In this document: positions 1 to 5,635 of the stretch, one piece after another | How the letters are laid out: each line of letters begins with the position of its first letter | Position numbering within the stretch: the first letter of the stretch is position 1 | Source of the DNA: Bacteroidales bacterium | GTDB taxonomy: Bacteria; Bacteroidota; Bacteroidia; Bacteroidales; WCHB1-69 | Reading direction: 5' to 3' | Assembly: GCA_024400715.1 (NCBI GenBank) | Contig: JAKSMH010000074.1 | Span: 1-6,239 of the forward strand | DNA length: 6,239 bases | Program-made: the position numbers and the translations under genes | Notes under the pieces: generated by a model | Databases searched by the model: none | What the model was told of the DNA's origin: nothing | What the model saw: the letters and a program-made list of their open reading frames with translations, nothing else

Positions 1-1216
1 AAGTATCCAGAGGAATGATAATGTCCGGCATGATGCCGCCGCCGCCGTAGTCTGTACGTCCTCTTGGTGTCGTATATTTCAGTGAATCAGGAGATTTAAT
101 GCTGTCGGCGGTGAGAAATTCCCCGTGTTTGCTGCGGTTGTTGAGGTCGTTGAAATAACTTTCCAAACCGTCATTGTAGGGTTTCTGGATGCAGCGTCCC
201 GTTGGAGTGTAATAATGTGAAATGGTAAGACGCACCATAGATTGATCATTGAGATATAATGGTTTTTGTACCAATCCTTTACCAAAAGTACGGCGACCAA
301 TGACCAAGCCGCGGTCCCAGTCCTGAATACAGCCGGAGACGATTTCTGATGCGGAAGCGGAGCCTTCATCTACCAATACAATCAGCTTGCCTTTTTGAAA
401 TTCGCCCTTGCCGGTAGAAAGGAATTGCTGTCCTGTTTTTCTGAAATTGTCCGTATAGACAATCATCTGGTCAGTGCCAAGGAAGATATCAGAAATTTGA
501 AATGCCACGTCCAAGTAGCCGCCGCCGTTGCCGCGAAGGTCTAAGATGAGGTTCTTCATCCCGCGGGCGTTGAGTTTGGTTAAAGCGGTATGGACTTCGG
601 TCGGAGAAGTCATTGCAAAGCGGTCCAATTTGATGTAGCCGGTACGGTCGTTTACCATAAACGACACGTTCACACTGTTCATCGGAATCTTGTCGCGGGT
701 GATGGTAAATTCTAACAATTCGGGGTTGCGGCCTCGTTTGACGCCGACCACCACCTTGGTTCCTTTGACGCCGCGCAAATGGTTTTGCACCCATTTGTTG
801 TTCACGTGTTTACCGCAGGCAATGGCTGTATCCACCTTCACAATTTTATCTCCGGCACGAAGTCCAACCTTGTCTGACGGTCCGTCGGGAATGACTTCCA
901 TCACATTGATGGTGTCTTTGATAAGTTGAAAAGTAACGCCAATACCGTCAAATTTTCCTTCCAGCGGCTCATTGGTTTGTTGCACGTCTTTTTTCGGAAT
1001 ATAAACAGAATGCGGATCCAGCTCTTTCAGCATTTCAACAATGCCTTTTTCTACCAGCGGCATAAAGTTCACGGTATCGACATACATTCCGTTGATGGCC
1101 TGCAACATTTGCTGCATTTTGCCTGCATTTTGCTGATAGGAAGGATTTTGCGCAAATCCATTGACAGTGAAGAATAATAAGAATAGACTAATGACAAATC
1201 TGAGTGTTTTTTTCAT
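1..1216 (-). CDS. Secreted S41 family C-terminal processing peptidase (CtpA/Prc type), 3' end cut by window edge
   Basis: A serine endopeptidase that in this family cleaves exported proteins near their C-termini. I translated 405 residues from the ATG at 1216 to base 2; the frame is still open at the window edge, so the C-terminus is missing. Residues 1-22 are a type I signal peptide (MKK, hydrophobic stretch, cleavage near GFA|Q), placing it in the periplasm. A PDZ domain spans about 86-172 (GIGVTF at 91, GLRAGDKI at 118). The catalytic core follows: the LILDLRGNGGG strand at 223-233, nucleophile Ser288 in GSASASE, Lys313 in FGKG and Gln317. The spacings of 25 and 4 match the Ser-Lys-Gln triad of CtpB-type enzymes, so it should be active. 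GGGGIMPD at 391-398 is a tail motif I know from Bacteroidota members. It has its own promoter box, 417 bases after the M16 gene. The family call is firm; the physiological substrate cannot be read from sequence. Confidence 0.95.
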   Translation of the reverse strand, partial: MKKTLRFVISLFLLFFTVNGFAQNPSYQQNAGKMQQMLQAINGMYVDTVNFMPLVEKGIVEMLKELDPHSVYIPKKDVQQTNEPLEGKFDGIGVTFQLIKDTINVMEVIPDGPSDKVGLRAGDKIVKVDTAIACGKHVNNKWVQNHLRGVKGTKVVVGVKRGRNPELLEFTITRDKIPMNSVNVSFMVNDRTGYIKLDRFAMTSPTEVHTALTKLNARGMKNLILDLRGNGGGYLDVAFQISDIFLGTDQMIVYTDNFRKTGQQFLSTGKGEFQKGKLIVLVDEGSASASEIVSGCIQDWDRGLVIGRRTFGKGLVQKPLYLNDQSMVRLTISHYYTPTGRCIQKPYNDGLESYFNDLNNRSKHGEFLTADSIKSPDSLKYTTPRGRTDYGGGGIMPDIIIPLDT

Positions 1217-1248
1217 GATTCGAAAATTTAAGTTGGCAAAATCTTATA

Positions 1249-1263
1249 TTTGCAACTTGCAAA
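1249..1263. repeat. 15-base perfect palindrome (7-1-7) overlapping the S41 promoter
   Basis: TTTGCAACTTGCAAA consists of two 7-base arms that are exact reverse complements around one central base. It overlaps the last four bases of the -7 box and covers the expected transcription start, so it is placed like an operator. As RNA it would be a poor hairpin because of the one-base loop, so a protein-binding dyad is more natural. No binding protein can be named. Confidence 0.5.
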
Positions 1264-1267
1264 GGTA
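1260..1267 (-). promoter_or_regulatory. Bacteroidota-type -7 promoter box for the S41 peptidase gene
   Basis: The minus strand reads TACCTTTG, an exact match to the TAnnTTTG -7 consensus of the Bacteroidota primary sigma factor. It lies 43 bases before the ATG at 1216, so transcription would begin near 1254 and give a leader of about 37 bases. I find no clear TTTG -33 box at the usual 19-21 base distance, only A/T-rich sequence. The match and its position make it the best promoter candidate; the start site is inferred. Confidence 0.6.
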
Positions 1268-1379
1268 CGCAAAAAAACGATTGCTTCCTATTTCCGTCTT
1301 AAAATATTGTTGACAGTGCAATTTTAATCTGCATCCGTTTGAAAAAATAGACAGGTGTTAATCCCTTTTTAATGCGTCA

Positions 1380-1570
1380 TCACCGTTTTACTTCCACTAA
1401 ATCGATAATTAGTTTTGAACCATCGATATTGGTGTTTTCCATTTTTACAAAACCATTTGGTCATTGTAATAACTTGTGAGATACGTTTTCCCGATTCTAC
1501 TTCGTGCTACCGACTCAGTTTTCAAATAGAATGTTTTTTTTCATATTTATTAAATTAGACTGCAAAGATA
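1380..1570 (-). pseudogene. Possible remnant of a small decayed gene between the two peptidase genes
   Basis: Three pieces line up on the minus strand. A -7 type box TATCTTTG lies at 1570-1563. An A-rich leader then leads to an ATG at 1544 that starts MKKNILFEN, like the start of an exported protein, but TGA ends it at 1515. Further on, the frame before a TGA at 1382-1380 reads MENTNIDGSKLIIDLVEVKR from the ATG at 1442 and is open a few codons further upstream; it resembles the C-terminal end of a real protein. The middle has stops in each frame I read. This could be a gene that lost its centre by deletion and frameshift, or chance. I recognise no family. Confidence 0.22.
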
Positions 1571-1633
1571 TATTTTTTTAATTGTATTCTGCTTATCATG
1601 AAAAAATCACCATTATCATGTGGGCAAGAAAAA

Positions 1634-4507
1634 TTATCTTATCACCTCACCGACTTTCATTTTTGTGATTGGACCAAATGTTTCCAGTCCTTTCATGTCA
1701 ATTTTTCTTGAATTGCCCACCACACACCAAATGATAGGACGATTTTCAAAATATGTCTTTGAAAAATTTTTCAAGTCTTCCGGAGTTATGTTTTCTACAA
1801 TCTGCGCTTCTTTTGCAGAGACATCATAATTGACCCCGTTAAGTAATTCAAATTCCACATGTGAGGCGGTCTTTCGGAGTGAGGGATCGTTATGAGGTGG
1901 AGCGTTGATGACTGCATGTTTGTTATCTTCGAGTTTTGACGGAATGATGGGAAGGTTTTCAATCAAAGAATCTAAAACTTGCATGGCATCCACAGCCTTG
2001 TCGTTTTGGGTTCCGATTTTGGCAATAATATATCCTCCCTGCTCATTTCTACACTTCCATGACGGAATATATAAGGCACTGCCTGCCAGATAAGCCATAG
2101 AGCGGAATTCTCTGATTTCCTGAAACATCAATGAACTCATGCTACCACCGAGATAGGTCTGGTATATGTTGGCTAAAACCCTTGTTTTTCTATCAGGGAG
2201 AATGTCAGTTGGAATATAGGCAATGATTATGGTCTGAGCGGCATCGGCTTTGTCAATGAATAGTACTTGTGATTTCGGATATGTGATGAATGTTTTTTCC
2301 TTTGGTACATTTGCGTTTTCCGTAACAGATTCAAGATTGACATTCTCTTTGATGATTTTTGCCACCTTGTCTTTGGACACATTACCAGTGTATAGGATAT
2401 CCGTCTGCTTTTTTTGAACTTCTTTCCAAAGTTCTATAAGGAATTCATCTGTCAGTTTACCCTTATCCTGATAAAAGGGAGAACACTTACCGTATGCGGC
2501 TTTGCAGTATAATGCTTGGGCGATGGTTGAAATGTCTTTCTTGCTGATGTGCAAGTTGGAAATGTCTTCATTTTTAATGATGTTAAGCTTTTTGCTGTCG
2601 CTTTTGATATCCCTAAGAATTGAACAAGCAATTTTGACAGTTTCTTCAATGTTTTCATCAAAACCGGAAATATGTAAAGCCACGGTATTTGCTTTGGCTG
2701 AAACGGAAACATGGCCGCCAATTTGTTGCAACTTGCCATTCAGTTCGTTATATGTCATTTCATGGGTTCCAAGGCAATTGATGTATGAAGCCATGTGTTC
2801 GTATGCTGGGTTCATAAATGTCCCATCTAGAAAACGGATTTCAAGATCGAACACATTGTTTATGGGATTCTTTGTGGTGTATATACGAACGAATTCTGAC
2901 AACTGAACCGTGTCAACGGCTTGATTGAAATCGATTTCAGGAATGGAAGGTGACACTATTGAAAGCTCTTTCATCAGCTCACGCGCGTATGCAGATGTTG
3001 AATCCTTTCCTGCGGGAATCACCTTTTCGTATGGCGGTTTTTTAAGATTGTCTTTGACCGACTTTCCCGTTTTCTTAATGAAAACCATACAGTCATTGGA
3101 AAGATACTTTCCGGCCACTCTGGAAATGTCATCCTTGGTTATTTTGCTAATGGCTTCTATTCTTGAAAGTTCGTCATCCCACGACCTTTTCTGGGACATC
3201 ACACTGGCCATAAAATGGGTAACCAGATCTTCTTTATCTTCCATTCTTGCCAGGACACTCTTTTTATACGATTGTTTACAAGCCTCAAGAAATGATTTAT
3301 CATAATTTCCATTTTTGATGTCATTGATTGCTTTCAGGACATACGATTCGGCAGATTTAAGACTTTGGCCGAAAAGTTTAGGAATAATGAAGAAATCTAC
3401 TGCTCCTACAGATTGGTATGAATTATCCTCAACCCATGCCGTCATTAATTTTCTGTCAACAACAAGTTTATCAAGAAGTCCAGTACCGTTGCCATTCTGC
3501 ATCATAAAACGGATGATGTCCATTACTTTACTGTCGGGGTCTTCAGGCAGTGGAGCTTTGTAATAAATTACTTCAGCTTTTACTACTGGCATATTAACAA
3601 GAACCTCTTTTTCCTCCCGTCCGTTCGTTGAAACTGTATAGATTTCCTCCCGTTGAACTTGGGATCCTTTCGTGATGCGTCCGAAAGTTCGTTCAATAAT
3701 GGGTGTTATGGATTCTGTATTTATATCTCCACTGATAATGAGTCCCATATTGCAACCCACATAGAATTTCTCATAAAATTCCACCATCTTGTTCAGTTGT
3801 GGATTCTTCAGGTTCTCGGTGGTACCTATCACCGTATATTGATAAGGTGTTCCAGCAAAAAATGACGCATCCATAGTTTCGTAAGCACTCCGCCATATAT
3901 TATCAGAATACATATTTTTTTCTTCATATACTGTTTCCAGTTCACTTTGGAATAGACGGAAGACAGGATGAATTAGTCTTTCTGAGTTTATTTCCGCCCA
4001 CTGTTCGAAGTATTGTGGCCGAAAATCACTATGGAATACGGTTTTATCCTGAGAGGTATAGGCATTTAAATTAGCTCCACCACAAGCCGTTGTCAGAGTT
4101 TGGAACTCGTTGGGTATAACGTATTCTGCTGCTTTGATATTCAGTCTGTTTATTTGTTTTTGAATATCTAACCTCTCCTTATCATCACTTGTTTTGGCAA
4201 GCTTATCATACATCAAGGCAATGGAATCGAGATACGGTTTTTCCTGTTCGTAGTTCAATGTTCCAATTTTGTCAGTACCCTTGAATGCTATATGCTCAAA
4301 ATAATGGGCGATACCAGTACCAGGACAGTCTTTCGCCCCTGCACGAACTACAATGGCTCCGTATGCTGTGGGCGTAGTGTGATCCTCATTGATCCAAACA
4401 GTCATACCATTGCCAAGGGTGAATGATGTGACTTTGAGAAAATCAACATTCTGACCGAATGCTGAAAAGGTAATAAACGTAAAAAATAGAAAGAATATTT
4501 TTTTCAT
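1634..4507 (-). CDS. Secreted M16 family zinc metallopeptidase (insulinase/pitrilysin-like, two fused lobes)
   Basis: A 957-residue exported peptidase that by family should degrade peptides or small proteins in the periplasm. Residues 1-18 are a type I signal peptide ending near AFG|Q. The N-terminal lobe carries the inverted zinc motif HYFEH: His68 and His72 would bind zinc and Glu71 is the catalytic base. The third ligand is probably Glu196 in TVYEEKNM. It lies 124 residues after His72, against about 77 in pitrilysin, because of a helical, charged insertion at about 87-135 that I know from other Bacteroidota members. GGANLNAYTSQDKTVF at 143-158 is the conserved strand region. The second half (about 528-957) is an inactive M16 lobe without HxxEH but with the REFRSMAY motif (799-806), equivalent to the substrate-binding Arg/Tyr pair. 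The ATG at 4507 is preferred over an in-frame TTG at 4522, because MKKIFF then begins the signal peptide. Its own promoter lies upstream. Confidence 0.95.
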   Translation of the reverse strand: MKKIFFLFFTFITFSAFGQNVDFLKVTSFTLGNGMTVWINEDHTTPTAYGAIVVRAGAKDCPGTGIAHYFEHIAFKGTDKIGTLNYEQEKPYLDSIALMYDKLAKTSDDKERLDIQKQINRLNIKAAEYVIPNEFQTLTTACGGANLNAYTSQDKTVFHSDFRPQYFEQWAEINSERLIHPVFRLFQSELETVYEEKNMYSDNIWRSAYETMDASFFAGTPYQYTVIGTTENLKNPQLNKMVEFYEKFYVGCNMGLIISGDINTESITPIIERTFGRITKGSQVQREEIYTVSTNGREEKEVLVNMPVVKAEVIYYKAPLPEDPDSKVMDIIRFMMQNGNGTGLLDKLVVDRKLMTAWVEDNSYQSVGAVDFFIIPKLFGQSLKSAESYVLKAINDIKNGNYDKSFLEACKQSYKKSVLARMEDKEDLVTHFMASVMSQKRSWDDELSRIEAISKITKDDISRVAGKYLSNDCMVFIKKTGKSVKDNLKKPPYEKVIPAGKDSTSAYARELMKELSIVSPSIPEIDFNQAVDTVQLSEFVRIYTTKNPINNVFDLEIRFLDGTFMNPAYEHMASYINCLGTHEMTYNELNGKLQQIGGHVSVSAKANTVALHISGFDENIEETVKIACSILRDIKSDSKKLNIIKNEDISNLHISKKDISTIAQALYCKAAYGKCSPFYQDKGKLTDEFLIELWKEVQKKQTDILYTGNVSKDKVAKIIKENVNLESVTENANVPKEKTFITYPKSQVLFIDKADAAQTIIIAYIPTDILPDRKTRVLANIYQTYLGGSMSSLMFQEIREFRSMAYLAGSALYIPSWKCRNEQGGYIIAKIGTQNDKAVDAMQVLDSLIENLPIIPSKLEDNKHAVINAPPHNDPSLRKTASHVEFELLNGVNYDVSAKEAQIVENITPEDLKNFSKTYFENRPIIWCVVGNSRKIDMKGLETFGPITKMKVGEVIR

Positions 4508-4523
4508 ATTTGCTGAATTCAAG

Positions 4524-4561
4524 TTATAGATGCAACTTTTAATTTGTTTATAGATTCAACT
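4524..4561. repeat. Pair of 14-base direct repeats in the M16 leader
   Basis: TTATAGATGCAACT at 4524-4537 recurs as TTATAGATTCAACT at 4548-4561, with 13 of 14 bases identical and a 24-base period. On the minus (mRNA) strand the unit reads AGTTGMATCTATAA. Both copies lie between the proposed promoter and the start codon, so they would be in the 5' leader. They may be a protein or RNA-binding site pair, or a simple local duplication. Confidence 0.55.
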
Positions 4562-4572
4562 AGCAAGTGCGA

Positions 4573-4580
4573 CAAAATTA
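4573..4580 (-). promoter_or_regulatory. Probable -7 promoter box for the M16 peptidase gene
   Basis: The minus strand reads TAATTTTG, fitting TAnnTTTG. It lies 65 bases before the ATG at 4507 and is the only match I found between that ATG and the GC-rich island. The expected start is near 4567, giving a leader of about 60 bases that contains a tandem 14-base repeat. No good -33 TTTG is present at the usual spacing. In AT-rich DNA such a match can arise by chance, so confidence is moderate. Confidence 0.45.
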
Positions 4581-4628
4581 GTCAAAATTTTTGATGAAAC
4601 ATTCGAAAGGGGTAAAAAAATGGCACTT

Positions 4629-4643
4629 CTAAGTTGAACTTAG
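4629..4643. repeat. 15-base perfect palindrome (7-1-7) upstream of the M16 promoter
   Basis: CTAAGTTGAACTTAG has two exact complementary 7-base arms around a single central base. It sits about 50 bases upstream of the proposed -7 box of the M16 gene, a position compatible with an activator or repressor site. It has the same 7-1-7 architecture as the palindrome at the S41 promoter, but a different sequence apart from a short AACTT stretch. Confidence 0.45.
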
Positions 4644-4662
4644 CTAAAAAAATGGACTATCC

Positions 4663-4740
4663 CTTTCCGTCTTGTAGAGAGATTCCTACGCTTTGTTACG
4701 GAATGACGATGTGCCGCACACAAGAAAATGAGACGGAAAG
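4663..4740. repeat. 10-base inverted repeat enclosing a REP-like ATTCC...GGAAT dyad
   Basis: CTTTCCGTCT at 4663-4672 and AGACGGAAAG at 4731-4740 are exact reverse complements, 58 bases apart. Between them, 4679-4708 reads on the minus strand as GTCATTCCG...AGGAATCTC, with ATTCC/GGAAT arms at 4682-4686 and 4700-4704. This resembles the short GTCATTCC...GGAATC repeats scattered between genes in many bacterial genomes. A small TGTG-CCG-CACA dyad follows at about 4710-4721. I estimate that 10-base arms at this spacing could occur about once per window by chance, so the motif content matters more than the arms. Confidence 0.35.
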
Positions 4741-4781
4741 TGTTAACGCAACAACATAGTCGTGGTATCGCCGCAGAAATC

Positions 4782-4809
4782 GTGACGTACAGAAAGTTTC
4801 GTCCGTCAC
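4782..4809. repeat. Strong imperfect hairpin within the GC-rich island
   Basis: Arms GTGACGTACAGAAA and TTTCGTCCGTCAC pair along their whole length except for one mismatch and one bulged A, closing on a very small central loop. The outer GTGACG/CGTCAC pairs are perfect. The structure is nearly symmetrical, so either strand's RNA could fold. There is no T-run after it on either strand, so it is not a typical intrinsic terminator. Confidence 0.5.
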
Positions 4810-4903
4810 CCATTCCTTGCCTTACGGCGGCACCGCATACGCGTTTTTACCTTATTATGTTGCGCTGCCGTCCTTGTGTGGATATGACCCGTCGCCATTT
4901 CGA

Positions 4904-4927
4904 TGTTTCCGACGTATGGAGGAAACA
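4904..4927. repeat. 7-base-pair hairpin with 10-base loop in the GC-rich island
   Basis: TGTTTCC at 4904-4910 and GGAAACA at 4921-4927 are exact reverse complements around the loop GACGTATGGA. There is no adjacent T-run. It is one of several stems that give the island its structured look. Confidence 0.4.
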
Positions 4928-4999
4928 CCGGAATCCCAACAAGAGTAAACAGGATAATTCTGAAAAAAACGATCCGCGGGAAGGTGCGGCTCGTGGGGA

Positions 5000-5024
5000 A
5001 AAACAAATTTATTGATAATTGTTA
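5000..5024 (-). terminator. Weak possible terminator of the lipoprotein operon
   Basis: Directly at the stop codon (5024-5022) the minus strand can fold AACAATT (5023-5017) against AATTTGTT (5009-5002), with one bulge and a 7-base loop, followed by a short run of T. The stem is almost all A/T and so weak. Its position is right for the end of the two-gene unit, but I would not rely on it. Confidence 0.22.
5004..5011 (-). promoter_or_regulatory. Candidate -7 box that could drive leftward transcription of the GC-rich island
   Basis: The minus strand reads TAAATTTG, fitting TAnnTTTG, just after the stop of the second lipoprotein gene. A TTG lies 17 bases upstream (5031-5029), slightly closer than the usual 19-21. 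Transcription would start near 4998, at the edge of the island. The site lies in AT-rich sequence and overlaps a possible terminator stem, so this is only a candidate. Confidence 0.22.
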
Positions 5025-5630
5025 TTTCCAACTGTCTCTCATATCAAAATTTATGTAATATGCTTGGATCTTTTTTGAACTAATATTTCTGATTTTAACT
5101 ACATTTGATGCTGTTTTTTTATTGATAGGCTTATTAAGTACACCTTGGAATGTAGCCCAGTAAATAAAAATAGTAAAATCTGAAGTGTAATAAGTTTGAT
5201 AGAAAGATAGGCTGTCAAAATTCAAAATGTTTTTATTGTTAATCAAATCTGATAATACTATAGATGAGTCTATACAATAACTTGAAGAATCTCCTAACTT
5301 CGACAATAATCCTTCATTAAAAGCTGAACATGCGCTTGTATCAATGGGTTTAACAAGGTAATTGTTTTTGAAAATTAAGGGATTAAATTTATATCCTGCT
5401 GTAGAGTCTGCATTTCTAGATTTATCAATGGCGAGATACATTTTGGTTCCAGAATCCGTTGAGTAAAGATGTGGAAATTCATTTAGTCCGTATTTGATTA
5501 TTTTTTTTTCAATTTTGTTTTTAGAAACAGGGGAAGGTTCTGAAACCCCTAATATCAGATTGACGATATTGCAGCTATTCATTAGTAACAGCAATTGAAA
5601 TGTAAAACAAATAGCAATTGTACGTTTCAT
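5022..5630 (-). CDS. Small predicted lipoprotein of unknown function, second gene of a pair
   Basis: 202 residues. MKR, a hydrophobic core and MNSC at 17-20 form a type II (lipoprotein) signal; Cys20 would be lipidated and the mature protein anchored to a membrane facing the periplasm or the outside. The residues after Cys20 (NIVN) lack the acidic surface-export signal seen in some Bacteroidota lipoproteins, so a periplasm-facing location is a little more likely. The mature part is rich in Asn, Ser, Lys and Tyr. It contains two further cysteines (101 and 119) that could form a disulfide, and a hydrophobic/aromatic strand FTIFIYWATFQGVL at 152-165. I recognise no domain. It starts 5 bases after the stop of the cysteine-rich lipoprotein gene, so the two are almost surely co-transcribed. 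The upstream leader has only A-rich sequence, no Shine-Dalgarno, as usual in this phylum. Very AT-rich coding sequence suggests accessory origin. Confidence 0.8.
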   Translation of the reverse strand: MKRTIAICFTFQLLLLMNSCNIVNLILGVSEPSPVSKNKIEKKIIKYGLNEFPHLYSTDSGTKMYLAIDKSRNADSTAGYKFNPLIFKNNYLVKPIDTSACSAFNEGLLSKLGDSSSYCIDSSIVLSDLINNKNILNFDSLSFYQTYYTSDFTIFIYWATFQGVLNKPINKKTASNVVKIRNISSKKIQAYYINFDMRDSWK

Positions 5631-5635
5631 TTTGA

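Larger units (their letters stand above)
1217..1633. other. 417-base intergenic region between the M16 and S41 peptidase genes
   Basis: AT-rich spacer. The right part (1563-1633) follows the M16 stop; I see no strong GC-stem hairpin with a T-run there, so no terminator is called. The centre (about 1380-1570) may hold a decayed small gene. The stretch 1300-1380 shows nothing I can name. The left part (1217-1300) holds the S41 leader, its -7 box and the overlapping palindrome. No plausible plus-strand gene is present. Confidence 0.7.
4660..5000. other. GC-rich structured intergenic island, possible non-coding RNA or dispersed repeat
   Basis: By hand count 4741-4980 is about 49% G+C, against about 27% in a sample of the lipoprotein genes to its right. 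It holds several hairpins: 4663-4740 (10-base outer arms), 4782-4809 (about 12 pairs with one mismatch and one bulge), GCGG-CA-CCGC near 4827-4836, and 4904-4927 (7 pairs). Open frames exist on both strands (95 codons plus, 4728-5015; 66 codons minus, 4806-5006). Their products are unusually rich in Arg, His and Cys, resemble nothing I recognise, and overlap each other, so I treat them as accidental. A structured RNA, a long leader, or a member of an intergenic repeat family would all fit. Confidence 0.4.
4508..5021. other. 514-base intergenic region between the lipoprotein pair and the M16 gene
   Basis: From right to left it holds a weak terminator-like stem and candidate -7 box (5000-5024), the GC-rich structured island (about 4660-5000), a 15-base palindrome (4629-4643), the probable M16 -7 box (4573-4580) and the M16 leader with its direct repeats (4508-4566). 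The stretch 4581-4628 is A/T-rich and shows nothing I can name. No convincing protein-coding gene is present. Confidence 0.65.

Noticed and set aside
1245..1252. TATATTTG as a plus-strand -7 box
   Set aside because: It points into the antisense of the M16 side spacer, has no -33 box and no downstream plus-strand gene.
1291..1300. TTTCCGTCTT also present at 4664-4673, as a shared upstream element of both peptidases
   Set aside because: Many 10-base matches are expected by chance in a 6.2 kb window, and the distances to the two -7 boxes differ greatly.
1310..1315. TTGACA as a sigma70 -35 box on the plus strand
   Set aside because: There is no TATAAT-like box at 17 bases, no plus-strand gene downstream, and this phylum uses a different promoter consensus.
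1593..1620. TTATCATG repeated at 1593-1600 and 1613-1620 as a terminator of the M16 gene
   Set aside because: The copies are direct, not inverted, so they form no stem; an 8-base repeat in AT-rich sequence is weak.
1620..1829. Short plus-strand frames within the two peptidase genes (for example here, 690-929, 2502-2906 and 2925-3305)
   Set aside because: They are antisense to genes with clear domains and catalytic motifs and show no protein-like features of their own.
4508..4522. TTG at 4522 as an earlier start of the M16 gene
   Set aside because: It would add MNSAN before the signal peptide; the ATG at 4507 gives a standard MKK-type signal start.
4806..5006. Minus-strand open frame of 66 codons with a hydrophobic start
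   Set aside because: The start resembles a membrane segment, but the rest is basic and unstructured and the frame lies over island stem-loops; there is no support beyond openness.
4728..5015. Plus-strand open frame of 95 codons in the GC-rich island
   Set aside because: The product is Arg/His/Cys-rich with no signal peptide, domain or leader, overlaps a minus-strand frame and hairpins, and reads like translated non-coding DNA.
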